DNA from: Filifactor alocis ATCC 35896
GTDB lineage: Bacteria; Bacillota; Clostridia; Peptostreptococcales; Filifactoraceae
Reading direction: 5' to 3'
DNA: 64,000 bases
NCBI RefSeq assembly: GCF_000163895.2
Contig: NC_016630.1
Coordinates: 496,001-560,000, forward strand
A program made the translations under genes and the position numbers. This document shows, in pieces, positions 53,656-62,264 of this stretch. The notes under the pieces are model-generated. The model made no database searches, had not been told where the DNA came from, and worked only from the letters and a program-made list of their open reading frames with translations. Positions within the stretch are counted from its first letter, which is position 1. Each line of letters opens with the position of its first letter.

Positions 53656-53683
53656 GAAAAAGACGATAGTTTTTTCTATCGCC
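53656..53683 (-). terminator. Intrinsic terminator in the leader of the second repA
   Basis: GGCGATAG and CTATCGTC pair over 8 bp (one wobble) on the minus strand, then TTTTTCTTT, about 30 nt before ATG 53626. Confidence 0.75.
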
Positions 53684-53709
53684 TCCCATAACAATTTTTA
53701 TGAAATTTT

Positions 53710-53991
53710 TTATATTGATTTTATGGCTTCATTGATTCCTTGTATAAAAGCTATGATTGCCGCTCCAATCATCGGTATTCCGTAAGGACTTAACAAGAAA
53801 CCCAATATCAACGCTTCAATGCCTATTGCAAAGTTCTTTTGAAACAATGATACAACCCCAACAACGACACACATAAGCATAAGCAAATATAGGATTGCTG
53901 TTCCTACGCTAAGCAAGAATGTCAGAAATGCAGTGAGAATACTTAGCGATAGGCTAATTGGAAACAAGATTATTTTTATTATCCATTTCAT
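53710..53991 (-). CDS. Small membrane protein at the ICE right end
   Basis: A 93-residue protein with two or three hydrophobic spans and a Gly/Pro loop (LLSPYGIPMIGAAI). ATG 53991 has GAGGTGATT upstream and is preferred over 54108. Small membrane proteins of this kind (CD1845-like) open the gene order in related clostridial ICEs. Function unknown. Confidence 0.75.
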   Translation of the reverse strand: MKWIIKIILFPISLSLSILTAFLTFLLSVGTAILYLLMLMCVVVGVVSLFQKNFAIGIEALILGFLLSPYGIPMIGAAIIAFIQGINEAIKSI

Positions 53992-54023
53992 TTTAATCAC
54001 CTCAAGAAATTTTTTAAGGTTTG

Positions 54024-54055
54024 AAAAAGCGGTATGAATGAATCCATACCGCTTT
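54024..54055 (-). terminator. Intrinsic terminator near the ICE right end
   Basis: The 11-bp perfect stem AAAGCGGTATG / CATACCGCTTT (54026-54055) has a T run on the minus strand, 33 nt upstream of ATG 53991. It may block lysS read-through into the ICE or act as an attenuator. Confidence 0.85.
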
Positions 54056-54190
54056 AGCATTACTTTTTTGACCATGAATTCGCTTTTACTTGGCGTAGGT
54101 GTAATCACCTCAATAACGAAAATTCAAGTGATTTTATCAGACAAACAACCCATTATTCCATACTATCAAGTATTATTCGTGTCAAAAATG

Positions 54191-54212
54191 TTGTCTTTTT
54201 GTTGTCTTTTTG
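54191..54212. repeat. Tandem 11-bp repeats beside lysS, possible integrase arm sites
   Basis: Two adjacent copies of TTGTCTTTTTG (54191-54201 and 54202-54212) with another TTGTC-like motif upstream. They lie 13 bp from the lysS stop codon, where the ICE right end is expected. The rest of 53992-54224 holds only the terminator at 54024-54055. Confidence 0.6.
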
Positions 54213-54224
54213 ATTCACGAAGTC

Positions 54225-55730
54225 CTACAAGTCTTGATTTTCCTCATCTTTTTTGCCTATGGGCTTCATTGTCGGGAACAAGATAACATCACGAATAGAA
54301 GATGCATTTGTCAATAGCATAATTACACGATCTACTCCGATTCCCAATCCTCCTGTCGGTGGCAAGCCTACTTCGATTGCATTTAAGAAATCTTCATCCA
54401 TTTCATGTGCTTCATCATCACCAAGCTCTTTTTGTCTCATTTGATCTTCAAAACGTTGTCTTTGATCTACGGGATCATTCAACTCTGAAAATGCATTAGC
54501 AATTTCCCAACGGTTTGCAAAAGCTTCAAATCTGTGAGTCAATCTTGTATCCAACGGATCTCTTTTTGACAATGGGGAAATTTCTACCGGATGTCCTGTT
54601 ACAAAAGTCGGCTGAACCATATGTTCTTCACAGAACTCTTCAAAGAACAAACTGATAATATGTCCTCTTGTCATTGTTGCAGGAGTTAATTCAATTCCTT
54701 TTTCTTTCGCAATAGCAATTGCTTCTTCATCTGTATCTATCTTATTGAAATCTACACCTACATATTCTTTGACTGCATCGATCATTGAGATTCTTCTCCA
54801 TGGAGGCGTAAAATCAATTTCTGTTCCTTGATAGTCAACTACCATGCTTCCTGTAGATTTCTCTGCCATATATGACACAATACCTTCAGTCAATCTCATA
54901 ATCTCTTCATAATCTACGTATGCTTGATAGATTTCAATCGCTGTATATTCCGGATTGTGGTTAATGTCCATTCCTTCATTTCTGAACATTCTTCCCATTT
55001 CATATACTTTTTCAAATCCACCTACAATCAATCGTTTTAAATACAATTCATTTGCAATTCTCATATACATTTCCAAATTCAATGTATTATGATGTGTTTT
55101 AAATGGTCTTGCATTGGCACCACCTGCAATCGTACTCAAGATTGGCGTATCTACTTCCAAGAACCCTCTGTTATCTAAGTACTCTTTCAATGCCTTAATT
55201 GCTTTGCTTCGCTTGATAAAACTTTCTTTCACTTCAGGATTTACAATCAAATCTACATATCTTTGGCGATATCTAAGATCCGGATCTTTCAGTCCTGCAT
55301 GTTTGTCAGGCAATGGATGTAAAGATTTTGTCAACAAAGTAACTTCTTTTGCCTTTACTGTAATTTCACCCTTATGTGTTCTAAATACAGTTCCTGTCAC
55401 ACCTATAATATCTCCGATATCATATGTTTTGAAATCTGTATAGGATTCTTCTCCTACTACATCTTGTCGTACATATACTTGAATTCTTCCTTCAGAATCT
55501 TGAATCGTCAAGAATGATGCTTTTCCATGTCCTCTAATCAACATAATTCTTCCTGCAATGGATACATCTTTTTCTTCCAACTCTTCAAATTTATCTATGA
55601 TATCTACACTGTGATGTGTATAGTCAAATTTTTCATTAACAAAAGGATCTCTTCCCTTTTCTTGCAGCTGTATTAACTTTTCCAAACGAATTTTTGTAAA
55701 TTCACTCATAGGGGTTTGATTTTGTTCCAT
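54225..55730 (-). CDS. lysS: Lysyl-tRNA synthetase, class II
   Basis: The 501-residue protein has an N-terminal OB-fold anticodon-binding domain ([23 protein letters not shown] split). Class II motifs follow: [21 protein letters not shown] (split), [17 protein letters not shown] (motif 2) and the C-terminal [14 protein letters not shown] (motif 3). It charges tRNA-Lys. ATG 55730 follows AGAGGAAGG, 20 nt after greA. The ICE right end lies directly behind its stop, so lysS 3' is the likely attB; the tail [11 protein letters not shown] could come from either side. Confidence 0.96.
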   Translation of the reverse strand: MEQNQTPMSEFTKIRLEKLIQLQEKGRDPFVNEKFDYTHHSVDIIDKFEELEEKDVSIAGRIMLIRGHGKASFLTIQDSEGRIQVYVRQDVVGEESYTDFKTYDIGDIIGVTGTVFRTHKGEITVKAKEVTLLTKSLHPLPDKHAGLKDPDLRYRQRYVDLIVNPEVKESFIKRSKAIKALKEYLDNRGFLEVDTPILSTIAGGANARPFKTHHNTLNLEMYMRIANELYLKRLIVGGFEKVYEMGRMFRNEGMDINHNPEYTAIEIYQAYVDYEEIMRLTEGIVSYMAEKSTGSMVVDYQGTEIDFTPPWRRISMIDAVKEYVGVDFNKIDTDEEAIAIAKEKGIELTPATMTRGHIISLFFEEFCEEHMVQPTFVTGHPVEISPLSKRDPLDTRLTHRFEAFANRWEIANAFSELNDPVDQRQRFEDQMRQKELGDDEAHEMDEDFLNAIEVGLPPTGGLGIGVDRVIMLLTNASSIRDVILFPTMKPIGKKDEENQDL

Positions 55731-55750
55731 AGTATGTTCCCTTCCTCTCA

Positions 55751-56236
55751 TTATCTTCTGACTTCTAAAATTTTAATATTTACAACTCCATTTGGGACTT
55801 GAACTTCAATACTCTCTCCTTCTCTACGACCCATCAAAGCTTTTCCGATAGGGGCTTCATTAGAAATTTTAGAAGAAGACGGATCTGATTCTGCAGAACC
55901 GACAATGGTATACTCTTCTATCTCTCCCTCATAGTCAAGTTTTACCCAAGAACCAATATTTACTACATCATGCTCTAACTTGCTCTCATCCACAATGACT
56001 GCTGTACGAAGAATATTTTCTAATTTTGAAATACGTTCCTCTAATTGTGCTTGCTCATTTTTCGCTTCATCATACTCAGCGTTTTCTGAAATATCCCCGA
56101 ATGATAGTGCTACTTTGATTCTTTCTGCAACTTCTAATCTTCTCGTTGCCTTGAGATACTCTAATTCTTCTTCAATCTTTTGGTATCCCGATTGGGTAAT
56201 TAGGGCTTCTTCATTACTTAAAATATCTTGGGTCAT
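55751..56236 (-). CDS. greA: Transcription elongation factor GreA
   Basis: The 161-residue protein has an N-terminal coiled coil with [16 protein letters not shown] and the acidic tip [13 protein letters not shown], and a C-terminal FKBP-like domain ending IKILEVRR. It stimulates RNA cleavage in backtracked RNA polymerase. Tight linkage to lysS (greA-lysS operon) is common in Bacillota. Confidence 0.96.
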   Translation of the reverse strand: MTQDILSNEEALITQSGYQKIEEELEYLKATRRLEVAERIKVALSFGDISENAEYDEAKNEQAQLEERISKLENILRTAVIVDESKLEHDVVNIGSWVKLDYEGEIEEYTIVGSAESDPSSSKISNEAPIGKALMGRREGESIEVQVPNGVVNIKILEVRR

Positions 56237-56360
56237 ATCCTTTTCCTTCCTTTTATCTATTATTATTCAAAATCATCACACAAATAATATTGTTTGATTT
56301 TGTTTTATTTTTCTGAACAATAAAGCAAATTATCTTTTTAATTGTATCGAATTCACCGAT

Positions 56361-57320
56361 TTATGTCAAGTGCTCAAAATACTCTGTCAATAGCTTTTGT
56401 GCTGTCTGTATATCTGTAGTTTGATTGATTTCGTTTCTTACTTTTGCCGCCATCGGCAATCCTTTAATGTACCATCCAATATGTTTTCGCATCTCACGAA
56501 CAGCTTTATCTATACCTTTGTATTCCGCTTCCAATTCATAATGTTCTTTCACAATATCATATATCTCTTGAAAAGGAACATTTTCTTTCTTAGGCCCGTT
56601 TCTTACCAAAGAATTAAAAAGAAACGGGTTCCCTTGTGCTCCCCTCCCTATCATTACTGCATCTACAGAAGATAACTTCACTCGCTCTTCAAAGGTCTCC
56701 TGATCTTTGATGTCACCGTTTCCAATGACAGGAATGTACAAGGCTTTTTTTATCTCTTTTACAATATTCCAATCTGCCACACCTGAATAGAATTCTTCTC
56801 TTGTTCTCCCATGAACTGTCACCGCATCAGCTCCAGCTTCTTGCATTTGTTTTGCAAACTCCAACGCATTCACTTGCGTGCTGTCCCAACCTTTTCGAAA
56901 TTTCACGGTTACAGGAAGAATTGTATTTTGTTTTGCTGTTTCCACTATTTTTTGTGCAAGTTCCGGCTTTTTCATCAGCGCAGAGCCATCTCCGTTTTTC
57001 ACAACCTTTGGTGCAGGACAACCCATGTTGATATCAATCAAAACAAATCGACTCAATTGTTCTATTTTACGAACTGCTTCCGCAATGAATTCCGGCTCAT
57101 TTCCAAAGATTTGGATTGCTACATCACCTTCATCAGGATGAACCTGCATCATCTTCCATGTGTTTTCATCTCCGTAACACAAAGCCTTTGCATTAATCAT
57201 CTCTGTGTAAGTTAATACGGCTCCATACCTATGACACATTAAACGGAACGGAAAATCGTTAATACCTGCCATGGGAGCCAAAAAGATATTTCCTTTTGTT
57301 TCATAATTACCTATCTTCAT
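56361..57320 (-). CDS. dusB: tRNA-dihydrouridine synthase
   Basis: A 319-residue TIM-barrel flavoenzyme with NIFLAPMAGINDFPFR at the N-terminus and MGCPAPKVVKNGDGSALM carrying the catalytic Cys. VHGRTREEFYSG and GNGDIKDQETFEE follow as FMN-binding segments. It reduces uridines in tRNA D-loops. Upstream of the greA-lysS pair, a frequent clostridial arrangement. Confidence 0.95.
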   Translation of the reverse strand: MKIGNYETKGNIFLAPMAGINDFPFRLMCHRYGAVLTYTEMINAKALCYGDENTWKMMQVHPDEGDVAIQIFGNEPEFIAEAVRKIEQLSRFVLIDINMGCPAPKVVKNGDGSALMKKPELAQKIVETAKQNTILPVTVKFRKGWDSTQVNALEFAKQMQEAGADAVTVHGRTREEFYSGVADWNIVKEIKKALYIPVIGNGDIKDQETFEERVKLSSVDAVMIGRGAQGNPFLFNSLVRNGPKKENVPFQEIYDIVKEHYELEAEYKGIDKAVREMRKHIGWYIKGLPMAAKVRNEINQTTDIQTAQKLLTEYFEHLT

Positions 57321-57332
57321 CTCATCACTCGC

Positions 57333-58103
57333 TTATTCGCTCACATTTTTATGGTAGATAATTCTCAGCCCTTCTAATGTCAAATTTTTGTCTACATAAT
57401 CCACTTCTTCCATATTTGCACAAATCAAAGAAGCCAAACCTCCGGTTGCAACTACAGTAGCATTATCCCCGACTTCTTTTTTCATCTGTTGTACAATATT
57501 TTTTACCAAACCGACATAACCGAAAAAAATACCTGCCTGCATGGCTGATACAGTCGTTTTTCCAATAACCGCTCTCGGCTCAACTATCTCAACTTTCGGA
57601 AGTTTGGATGCACGATCGAACAATGCTTGAGAAGAAATCTTTATTCCCGGAGAAATTGCTCCGCCTAAGTACTCTTTTTTGGAATTAACTGCACAAAATG
57701 TGGTTGCTGTTCCAAAATCAATAATAACTAATGGTGCACCATATTTTTCAATCCCTGCCACTGCGTTTACAATTCTGTCTGCACCAACTTCCTGAGGATT
57801 TTCATACTTGATATTCATCCCCGTTTTCACTCCGGGACCTACAATAATCGGTGTTGACTTACAATAACGAATTACAAAACTTTCTAATGCATGCATCACA
57901 TCGGGTACTACTGACGATATAATAACATCTTTAATCTCTGATAATTCATAACCGTTCATCACAAAAATTTCTTTAATTACAACCCCATATTCATCTGATG
58001 TTTTGGACTTATTGGTGCCCATCCGAAAGGTCATCACCAATTTTCTGCCTTTATAAGCTCCGAATACAATATTTGTATTTCCAACATCTATTACTAAAAG
58101 CAT
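57333..58103 (-). CDS. coaX: Type III pantothenate kinase
   Basis: The 256-residue protein has the phosphate motif [26 protein letters not shown] and the second ASKHA motif [14 protein letters not shown], followed by [11 protein letters not shown]. It catalyses the first step of coenzyme A synthesis and is insensitive to CoA feedback. Lies 12 nt upstream of dusB in one operon with birA. Confidence 0.96.
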   Translation of the reverse strand: MLLVIDVGNTNIVFGAYKGRKLVMTFRMGTNKSKTSDEYGVVIKEIFVMNGYELSEIKDVIISSVVPDVMHALESFVIRYCKSTPIIVGPGVKTGMNIKYENPQEVGADRIVNAVAGIEKYGAPLVIIDFGTATTFCAVNSKKEYLGGAISPGIKISSQALFDRASKLPKVEIVEPRAVIGKTTVSAMQAGIFFGYVGLVKNIVQQMKKEVGDNATVVATGGLASLICANMEEVDYVDKNLTLEGLRIIYHKNVSE

Positions 58104-58118
58104 AGTCTTAATTCTCCT

Positions 58119-59072
58119 CTATTTTTTTAAGATAGTTACTTCTCCTGAATTCAATGCAATGTCGTTCTGATTTGACAATCGAACCACCAAATTTCCACTT
58201 TCTTCCAATCCTACTACTGTACCTTTTTGCTCTACAGCATCTTTTAAGAAACAAATTTCTTTCCCCATCAAATAGGATTTTTCTCTTAGAACCCTTAATG
58301 CTTCTTCTCTGTCTCCTTGCTCAAATTTTTTGTATAAAATTCCGAATTCGGAGAATAGTTTCAGAAGAAATGTGATTTCATTAATTTGATAACCGGCTTC
58401 TGATAGCGATATTGCTATCTCCTTTAATTCTTTAGGAAAACCATTTGATATGTTGATTCCGATTCCAATGATAATTTTATTATATCCTTCCATATCAGTG
58501 ACCATTTCTGTCAAAATCCCACACAACTTTTTATCATGCAAAAAGATATCGTTCGGCCATTTAATTTCAGTGTCTATCCCTAAAGATAAAAGTGCCCTGT
58601 TTACAGCTACAGCTGCTAAAGAAGTGATAAAAGATACTTCTTGCATATTCATTGTATTTCTCATCATAAAAGAGAAATATAATCCTCCCTCTTCACTCAA
58701 AAACTCTCTTGTTCTTCTTCCTCTTCCCTTAGTTTGAAGCGTAGAGACTACCAAAGTATGGTCCGGAAACTCTTCTCTGTTATATTTCAAAAAGTCATTT
58801 GTAGAATCTATACTGGAAAAAAACAAAATATTTTTTACAAAATCCTGCTTTTTAAAACAATAATATATGGTATCTTCGTTTAACTGCATCCCTACAGATT
58901 TCAAGATATATCCTTTTTTCGTAGCAGATTCAATTTCAAATCCGGAATTTCGTAATTCTTTAATATACTTCCATACATTCGCTCTGGTCATATTCAACTG
59001 TTCTGCCATTTCTTCACCGGATATAAAATAATCTTCTTTCTGACAAAGTAAATCAATAATTTCTCGTTTCAT
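58119..59072 (-). CDS. birA: Biotin operon repressor / biotin-[acetyl-CoA-carboxylase] ligase
   Basis: The 317-residue bifunctional protein has an N-terminal winged helix (SGEEMAEQLNMTRANVWKYI), the biotin-binding GRGRRTREFLSEEGGLYFS (split), KWPNDIFLHDKKLCGIL, and a C-terminal SH3-like domain. It biotinylates carboxylases and can repress biotin genes. ATG 59072 is chosen; a GTG at 59087 is an alternative and neither has a clearly better site. Confidence 0.94.
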   Translation of the reverse strand: MKREIIDLLCQKEDYFISGEEMAEQLNMTRANVWKYIKELRNSGFEIESATKKGYILKSVGMQLNEDTIYYCFKKQDFVKNILFFSSIDSTNDFLKYNREEFPDHTLVVSTLQTKGRGRRTREFLSEEGGLYFSFMMRNTMNMQEVSFITSLAAVAVNRALLSLGIDTEIKWPNDIFLHDKKLCGILTEMVTDMEGYNKIIIGIGINISNGFPKELKEIAISLSEAGYQINEITFLLKLFSEFGILYKKFEQGDREEALRVLREKSYLMGKEICFLKDAVEQKGTVVGLEESGNLVVRLSNQNDIALNSGEVTILKK

Positions 59073-59127
59073 AACTGTGATGCACACCCTTTTTTCAAAT
59101 TTAATACAACACTATTTTTAAGCTAAA

Positions 59128-59487
59128 TCATTTTTCAAGAATCTCATGATGTTCAGTTTTTTCTAATTCTTTTAGTCTTTTTTCCAACTCGTTGATATTT
59201 AATTTCAGCTCAGCATTTTCTTTTTCAAGAGACATTACACTCACTTGTGCACTTTGCTTTTCATTGTTCGCTTGTTTAATATCTCTGCTATACCTCCAAC
59301 TCTTCACCACCGAAAGTCCAAGACCAATCAAAACTCCCATTACAGCGGTCAACACAATCACTAAGGCTTGAGATATTTCCAATTTCCACAGCAAAAATCT
59401 AATCACAACACTCATAGAATTTTGCACTGCGAACGCTGACACAAAGATAATAGCTAACAACAAAGAAATTGTTTTCATGTTTTTCAT
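59128..59487 (-). CDS. LapA-like (DUF1049) membrane protein
   Basis: The 119-residue protein has two membrane spans with the LapA signature (AVQNSMSVVIRFLLWKLEISQALVIV split), then a cytoplasmic coiled coil. ATG 59487 has GGAGGATGA upstream. LapA-type proteins help lipopolysaccharide assembly in Gram-negatives; in Bacillota their role is unknown. Confidence 0.82.
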   Translation of the reverse strand: MKNMKTISLLLAIIFVSAFAVQNSMSVVIRFLLWKLEISQALVIVLTAVMGVLIGLGLSVVKSWRYSRDIKQANNEKQSAQVSVMSLEKENAELKLNINELEKRLKELEKTEHHEILEK

Positions 59488-59510
59488 GCATTCATCCTCC
59501 ATTTATATTG

Positions 59511-59900
59511 TTATCGAACTCGATCATAATCATGATACGCTCGAAAAGAAATATGTTTTTTGACTCTTTCACCATCTTTTGACTCTACTGTCTGATATTC
59601 TGTAGAATATAAAGGAATCATACCTATCTCTAATGCACAGCGAATCATGTAGAATTCCATTCCCTTATCACCATCAAAATAAACATATTTAATACCCTCT
59701 TTTTTCTTCTCTATCAAAAATTCCACCAACGGTTTCAAATCTTTTACATCTAAGGTTCCCATCGGATTGACATTTGTCCAACGTTTATATAATTGCAAAG
59801 GTAAGGGTTGGATTTTGTAAATACCAAAATAATACTTTAATTCCTCTAATTGCTGAGATGTAAATTGCGTTGCGGAAAATACGACAATTGTTTCATTCAA
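59511..59900 (-). CDS. Small protein resembling Csx20 (CARF-like family)
   Basis: The 129-residue protein's pattern follows Csx20: an opening beta strand (VVFSATQFTSQQ), a PLPLQLYKRWTNVNP segment, then VYFDGDKGMEFYMIRCALE and GMIPLYSTEYQ. Csx20 is a small CRISPR-associated CARF-like or ring-nuclease-like family. No CRISPR array or cas gene is visible here, and it sits between housekeeping genes, so a CRISPR role is doubtful. Confidence 0.5.
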   Translation of the reverse strand: MNETIVVFSATQFTSQQLEELKYYFGIYKIQPLPLQLYKRWTNVNPMGTLDVKDLKPLVEFLIEKKKEGIKYVYFDGDKGMEFYMIRCALEIGMIPLYSTEYQTVESKDGERVKKHISFRAYHDYDRVR

Positions 59901-60041
59901 AATCGCTCACCTCGTTAGTTTCATCATTACTTAATTTTTTATTTCATTATAGCATAGCCTTTCCGATAATTGTAATATGTAAGTACATAAAAATTGAATC
60001 ATTGCAGACAATCATCTTTTCATAAAGTATGCTATCAAAAA

Positions 60042-60075
60042 CAAAATTGTCAAAGAAACTACATTCCTTTGACAA
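60042..60075 (-). terminator. Intrinsic terminator downstream of tRNA-Thr
   Basis: TTGTCAAAG and CTTTGACAA form a perfect 9-bp stem followed by TTTTG on the minus strand, 29 bp past the tRNA 3' end. Confidence 0.8.
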
Positions 60076-60103
60076 TGGTAATCTTATCTCGAAAATTTTT
60101 ATA

Positions 60104-60179
60104 TGGAGCTACCGACGGGATTTGAACCTGCGACCTGCTGATTACGAATCAGCTGCTCTACCAACTGAGCTACGGTAGC
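60104..60179 (-). tRNA. tRNA-Thr (anticodon CGT)
   Basis: A 76-nt cloverleaf: acceptor GCTACCG/CGGTAGC, D arm GCTC...GAGC, anticodon stem GCTGA/TCAGC with loop TTCGTAA (anticodon CGT), and T loop TTCAAAT. Discriminator T and CCA are encoded. The T stem (GCAGG/CCCGT) contains one A-C mismatch and one G-T pair. Confidence 0.95.
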
Positions 60180-60297
60180 TTATATTTATCGCAAAATAAG
60201 GTTTTTCCAAAAAATTTCTTCTGTTTGTAGTATATCAAACTTTATAAATGTTGAATAGTGTATTTACAAATTTTTCTCTAATCATCAAACAGAACCA

Positions 60298-60993
60298 TTA
60301 TTTTATTACATGGTTATCTTCACAACCCATGTTTTTTCTTCTATACTCTCTGTAAAGAAAAAACAGCACCGTAAAAACAGTAATTCCAACAATCAAAAAT
60401 GTAACTTCCTTACCAAGGATATCACTTACATAAAGTTTTATGATACTCCCCAATCCAAATATCAAAAAGATACCCGATGATAGAAGCGATATGCATGACG
60501 AATTAATGCGTGAAGAAAAAGTTTTTCCTGCCAAAATTCCAACTGAACTGACAAGTACCATTCCGATACTGCTTCCCAATAAAGTCAAGATAGGATGAAT
60601 CGTGCGCAATCCTAATGTCATTGTAGTCAACTGTGTTTTATCACCTAATTCTCCAACGAAAAAACACATTGCTATTGTCGCTATGATTCCAAAATTTGTA
60701 GATCTGTAACATGCGCCTGCTTCGTCAGGTTTCTTATCTGTGTTCAAAGAAATCAATCCAAATACAATAAACAGTATTGACGAAACCATTTGTAGATATT
60801 GCATAGAAGAAAATTTAGAAACGATATGAGCGAACAAAATCGCAAGTCCATGATTTAAAAATGCCCCTAAAAGAACACCTATCAATACTGTACGGTAATG
60901 ATATTGTGTCGATAATGCAAATGCTAATAACTGCGTTTTATCTCCCATTTCCGCAACAAAAATAAGAACCACAGCAGATAAAAAATCCTTCAT
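60298..60993 (-). CDS. UPF0016/TMEM165-GDT1 family manganese exporter
   Basis: The 231-residue protein has six hydrophobic spans and the two family motifs EMGDKTQLLAFALS (near the N-terminus) and ELGDKTQLTTMTLG (mid-protein). GDT1-type proteins move Mn2+ or Ca2+ out of the cytosol. The yybP-ykoY riboswitch in its leader supports a manganese-export role. Confidence 0.94.
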   Translation of the reverse strand: MKDFLSAVVLIFVAEMGDKTQLLAFALSTQYHYRTVLIGVLLGAFLNHGLAILFAHIVSKFSSMQYLQMVSSILFIVFGLISLNTDKKPDEAGACYRSTNFGIIATIAMCFFVGELGDKTQLTTMTLGLRTIHPILTLLGSSIGMVLVSSVGILAGKTFSSRINSSCISLLSSGIFLIFGLGSIIKLYVSDILGKEVTFLIVGITVFTVLFFLYREYRRKNMGCEDNHVIK

Positions 60994-61047
60994 ATGTTTC
61001 TCTCCCCATATTTATTCATCATAACCCCAAATTTTTCTCTTATACAT

Positions 61048-61197
61048 AAAAAATGAGACTTATCCAATATGATGATATACTGTCATATTGAAAGTCTCGC
61101 AAATAAACCATTGATACAACCAGAGCAATTTGCTCAGTATGTTGACTGCATCCCATTCGAACAACAAACCAAATGGTGCTACTCCCCTTCACTGTTC
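61048..61197 (-). promoter_or_regulatory. yybP-ykoY manganese riboswitch with terminator
   Basis: On the minus strand the aptamer carries the conserved GGGGAGTAGC (about 61191-61182) and CAGTCAACATACTGAG (about 61150-61135). It is followed by a terminator stem GAGACTT...AAGTCTC (61098-61055) and a T run (61053-61048). Mn2+ binding is known to switch such leaders on. The gene controlled is the GDT1 exporter at 60298. Confidence 0.92.
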
Positions 61198-61297
61198 CTT
61201 GTATAAAAAAACGATATATGCTATATTTTATATTACGAAGACTATAGCACATTATCGATTAAAAATCAATTGAAAATATCATTTTAAGGTGATCTTA

Positions 61298-62197
61298 TTG
61301 AACGCATATCAAAATCCTTTCACAATTTCCGATAATATTGGAAATAATGAATTTTCTCATTCTTTGAGAACACGAAAAAAAATTGAAATCAGCAAATTGG
61401 AAGAGACTTCTCTATTCCTATTTGAAGAAAGCAAACATATTGCATTTTGTGAATTTGATAAAGAAAAAAACAAAGATTGTTGTATGAACGGAATCTATCC
61501 TTTCGTATATGATACCAAATACAATGCCTATCTGTTTGACAATCACAATCATGCATTTTATTTTATTTATCATCACTACTTACATGGAGCAAAATGGGAC
61601 ACTTTAATCCATGTCGATCAACACAAGGATAGTAGAATCCCTAAATTATCTTTTCTGGAATTCCAATCCTACTGTAAATCATTTTTTCAAAACAATCGAA
61701 TAGAAATGATTGTTCCAGTTGATGCACACCGTGTGCTTTTTGAAAAAATCATCTTTGAAGTTGCCGGAGCTATGTTGAAAAAACCATACCATATTTCATC
61801 ATCAAGCAAAACACTCTATTTCCCGGAGTTTGAACTTGAAATTCCATCTTCTCCGATAGAACAGGATGACTTTATTGCATGGATCTATACAAACTTTGTA
61901 CTGAATGTAGGAAATTTTATTCCACCATTATTAAAAACAAATATTTTTAAATCTTACTACTGCGTAGATTCCAGTTATACACTGGAACAAATTGCTTCTG
62001 TCGACTTGTCCGATATGGTACTGGATTTAGACCTTGACTTTTTTTCAAAAGATATGGACTATATCCCGTTCAAAAAGAAAAAAAACATTGTAAAGGAACT
62101 AATCCAAAAATCAAAACTTATTACCATTGCAACAAGTCCGTATTTTATTGAATTAAACGATTGCAAAAAAGTCCTTCATGAATTGTTTCAAGACTAA
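61298..62197 (+). CDS. UPF0489 family protein
   Basis: The 299-residue protein contains DNHNHAFYFIYHHY (about residue 85), LIHVDQHKDSR (about 106) and MVLDLDLDFFS (about 245), the His/Asp pattern of UPF0489 proteins, which resemble the arginase/deacetylase fold. Molecular role unknown. TTG 61298 follows AAGGTGAT; a GTG at 61289 lies within that site. One of the few plus-strand genes. Confidence 0.85.
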   Translation: MNAYQNPFTISDNIGNNEFSHSLRTRKKIEISKLEETSLFLFEESKHIAFCEFDKEKNKDCCMNGIYPFVYDTKYNAYLFDNHNHAFYFIYHHYLHGAKWDTLIHVDQHKDSRIPKLSFLEFQSYCKSFFQNNRIEMIVPVDAHRVLFEKIIFEVAGAMLKKPYHISSSSKTLYFPEFELEIPSSPIEQDDFIAWIYTNFVLNVGNFIPPLLKTNIFKSYYCVDSSYTLEQIASVDLSDMVLDLDLDFFSKDMDYIPFKKKKNIVKELIQKSKLITIATSPYFIELNDCKKVLHELFQD

Positions 62198-62247
62198 AAA
62201 ATCCGGAATACTGTTTTTTGAATCAGAAAACAATATCTCGGATTTTT
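62196..62247. terminator. Bidirectional terminator between UPF0489 gene and uppP
   Basis: AAAAATCCG and CGGATTTTT form the stem, with an inner GTTTT/AAAAC arm. Runs of T exist on both sides, serving the convergent genes. Confidence 0.8.
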
Positions 62248-62264
62248 AATACAACTTATTATAT

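Larger units (their letters stand above)
1..54213. mobile_element. Tn1549/CTn-like integrative conjugative element (partial, left end outside window)
   Basis: A continuous minus-strand block holds a full type IV secretion set (virD4, Maff2-like pilin, TrbL/VirB6, PrgI/VirB3, virB4, NlpC/P60), DUF4315/DUF4366, topoisomerase III, a giant SNF2/methyltransferase protein and repA/parA/parB genes. This content and order are those of Tn1549-type and clostridial CTn elements. The right boundary is inferred: ICE genes stop at 53991 and the chromosomal lysS 3' end is at 54225. No ICE integrase, relaxase or oriT is visible, so these should lie beyond the left edge. Two mobilizable elements totalling about 19.4 kb are inserted in virD4. 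Confidence 0.88.

Noticed and set aside
61040..61252. A 70-codon minus-strand ORF upstream of the GDT1 gene
   Set aside because: It lies over the manganese riboswitch and terminator; no ribosome-binding site and no protein-like pattern.
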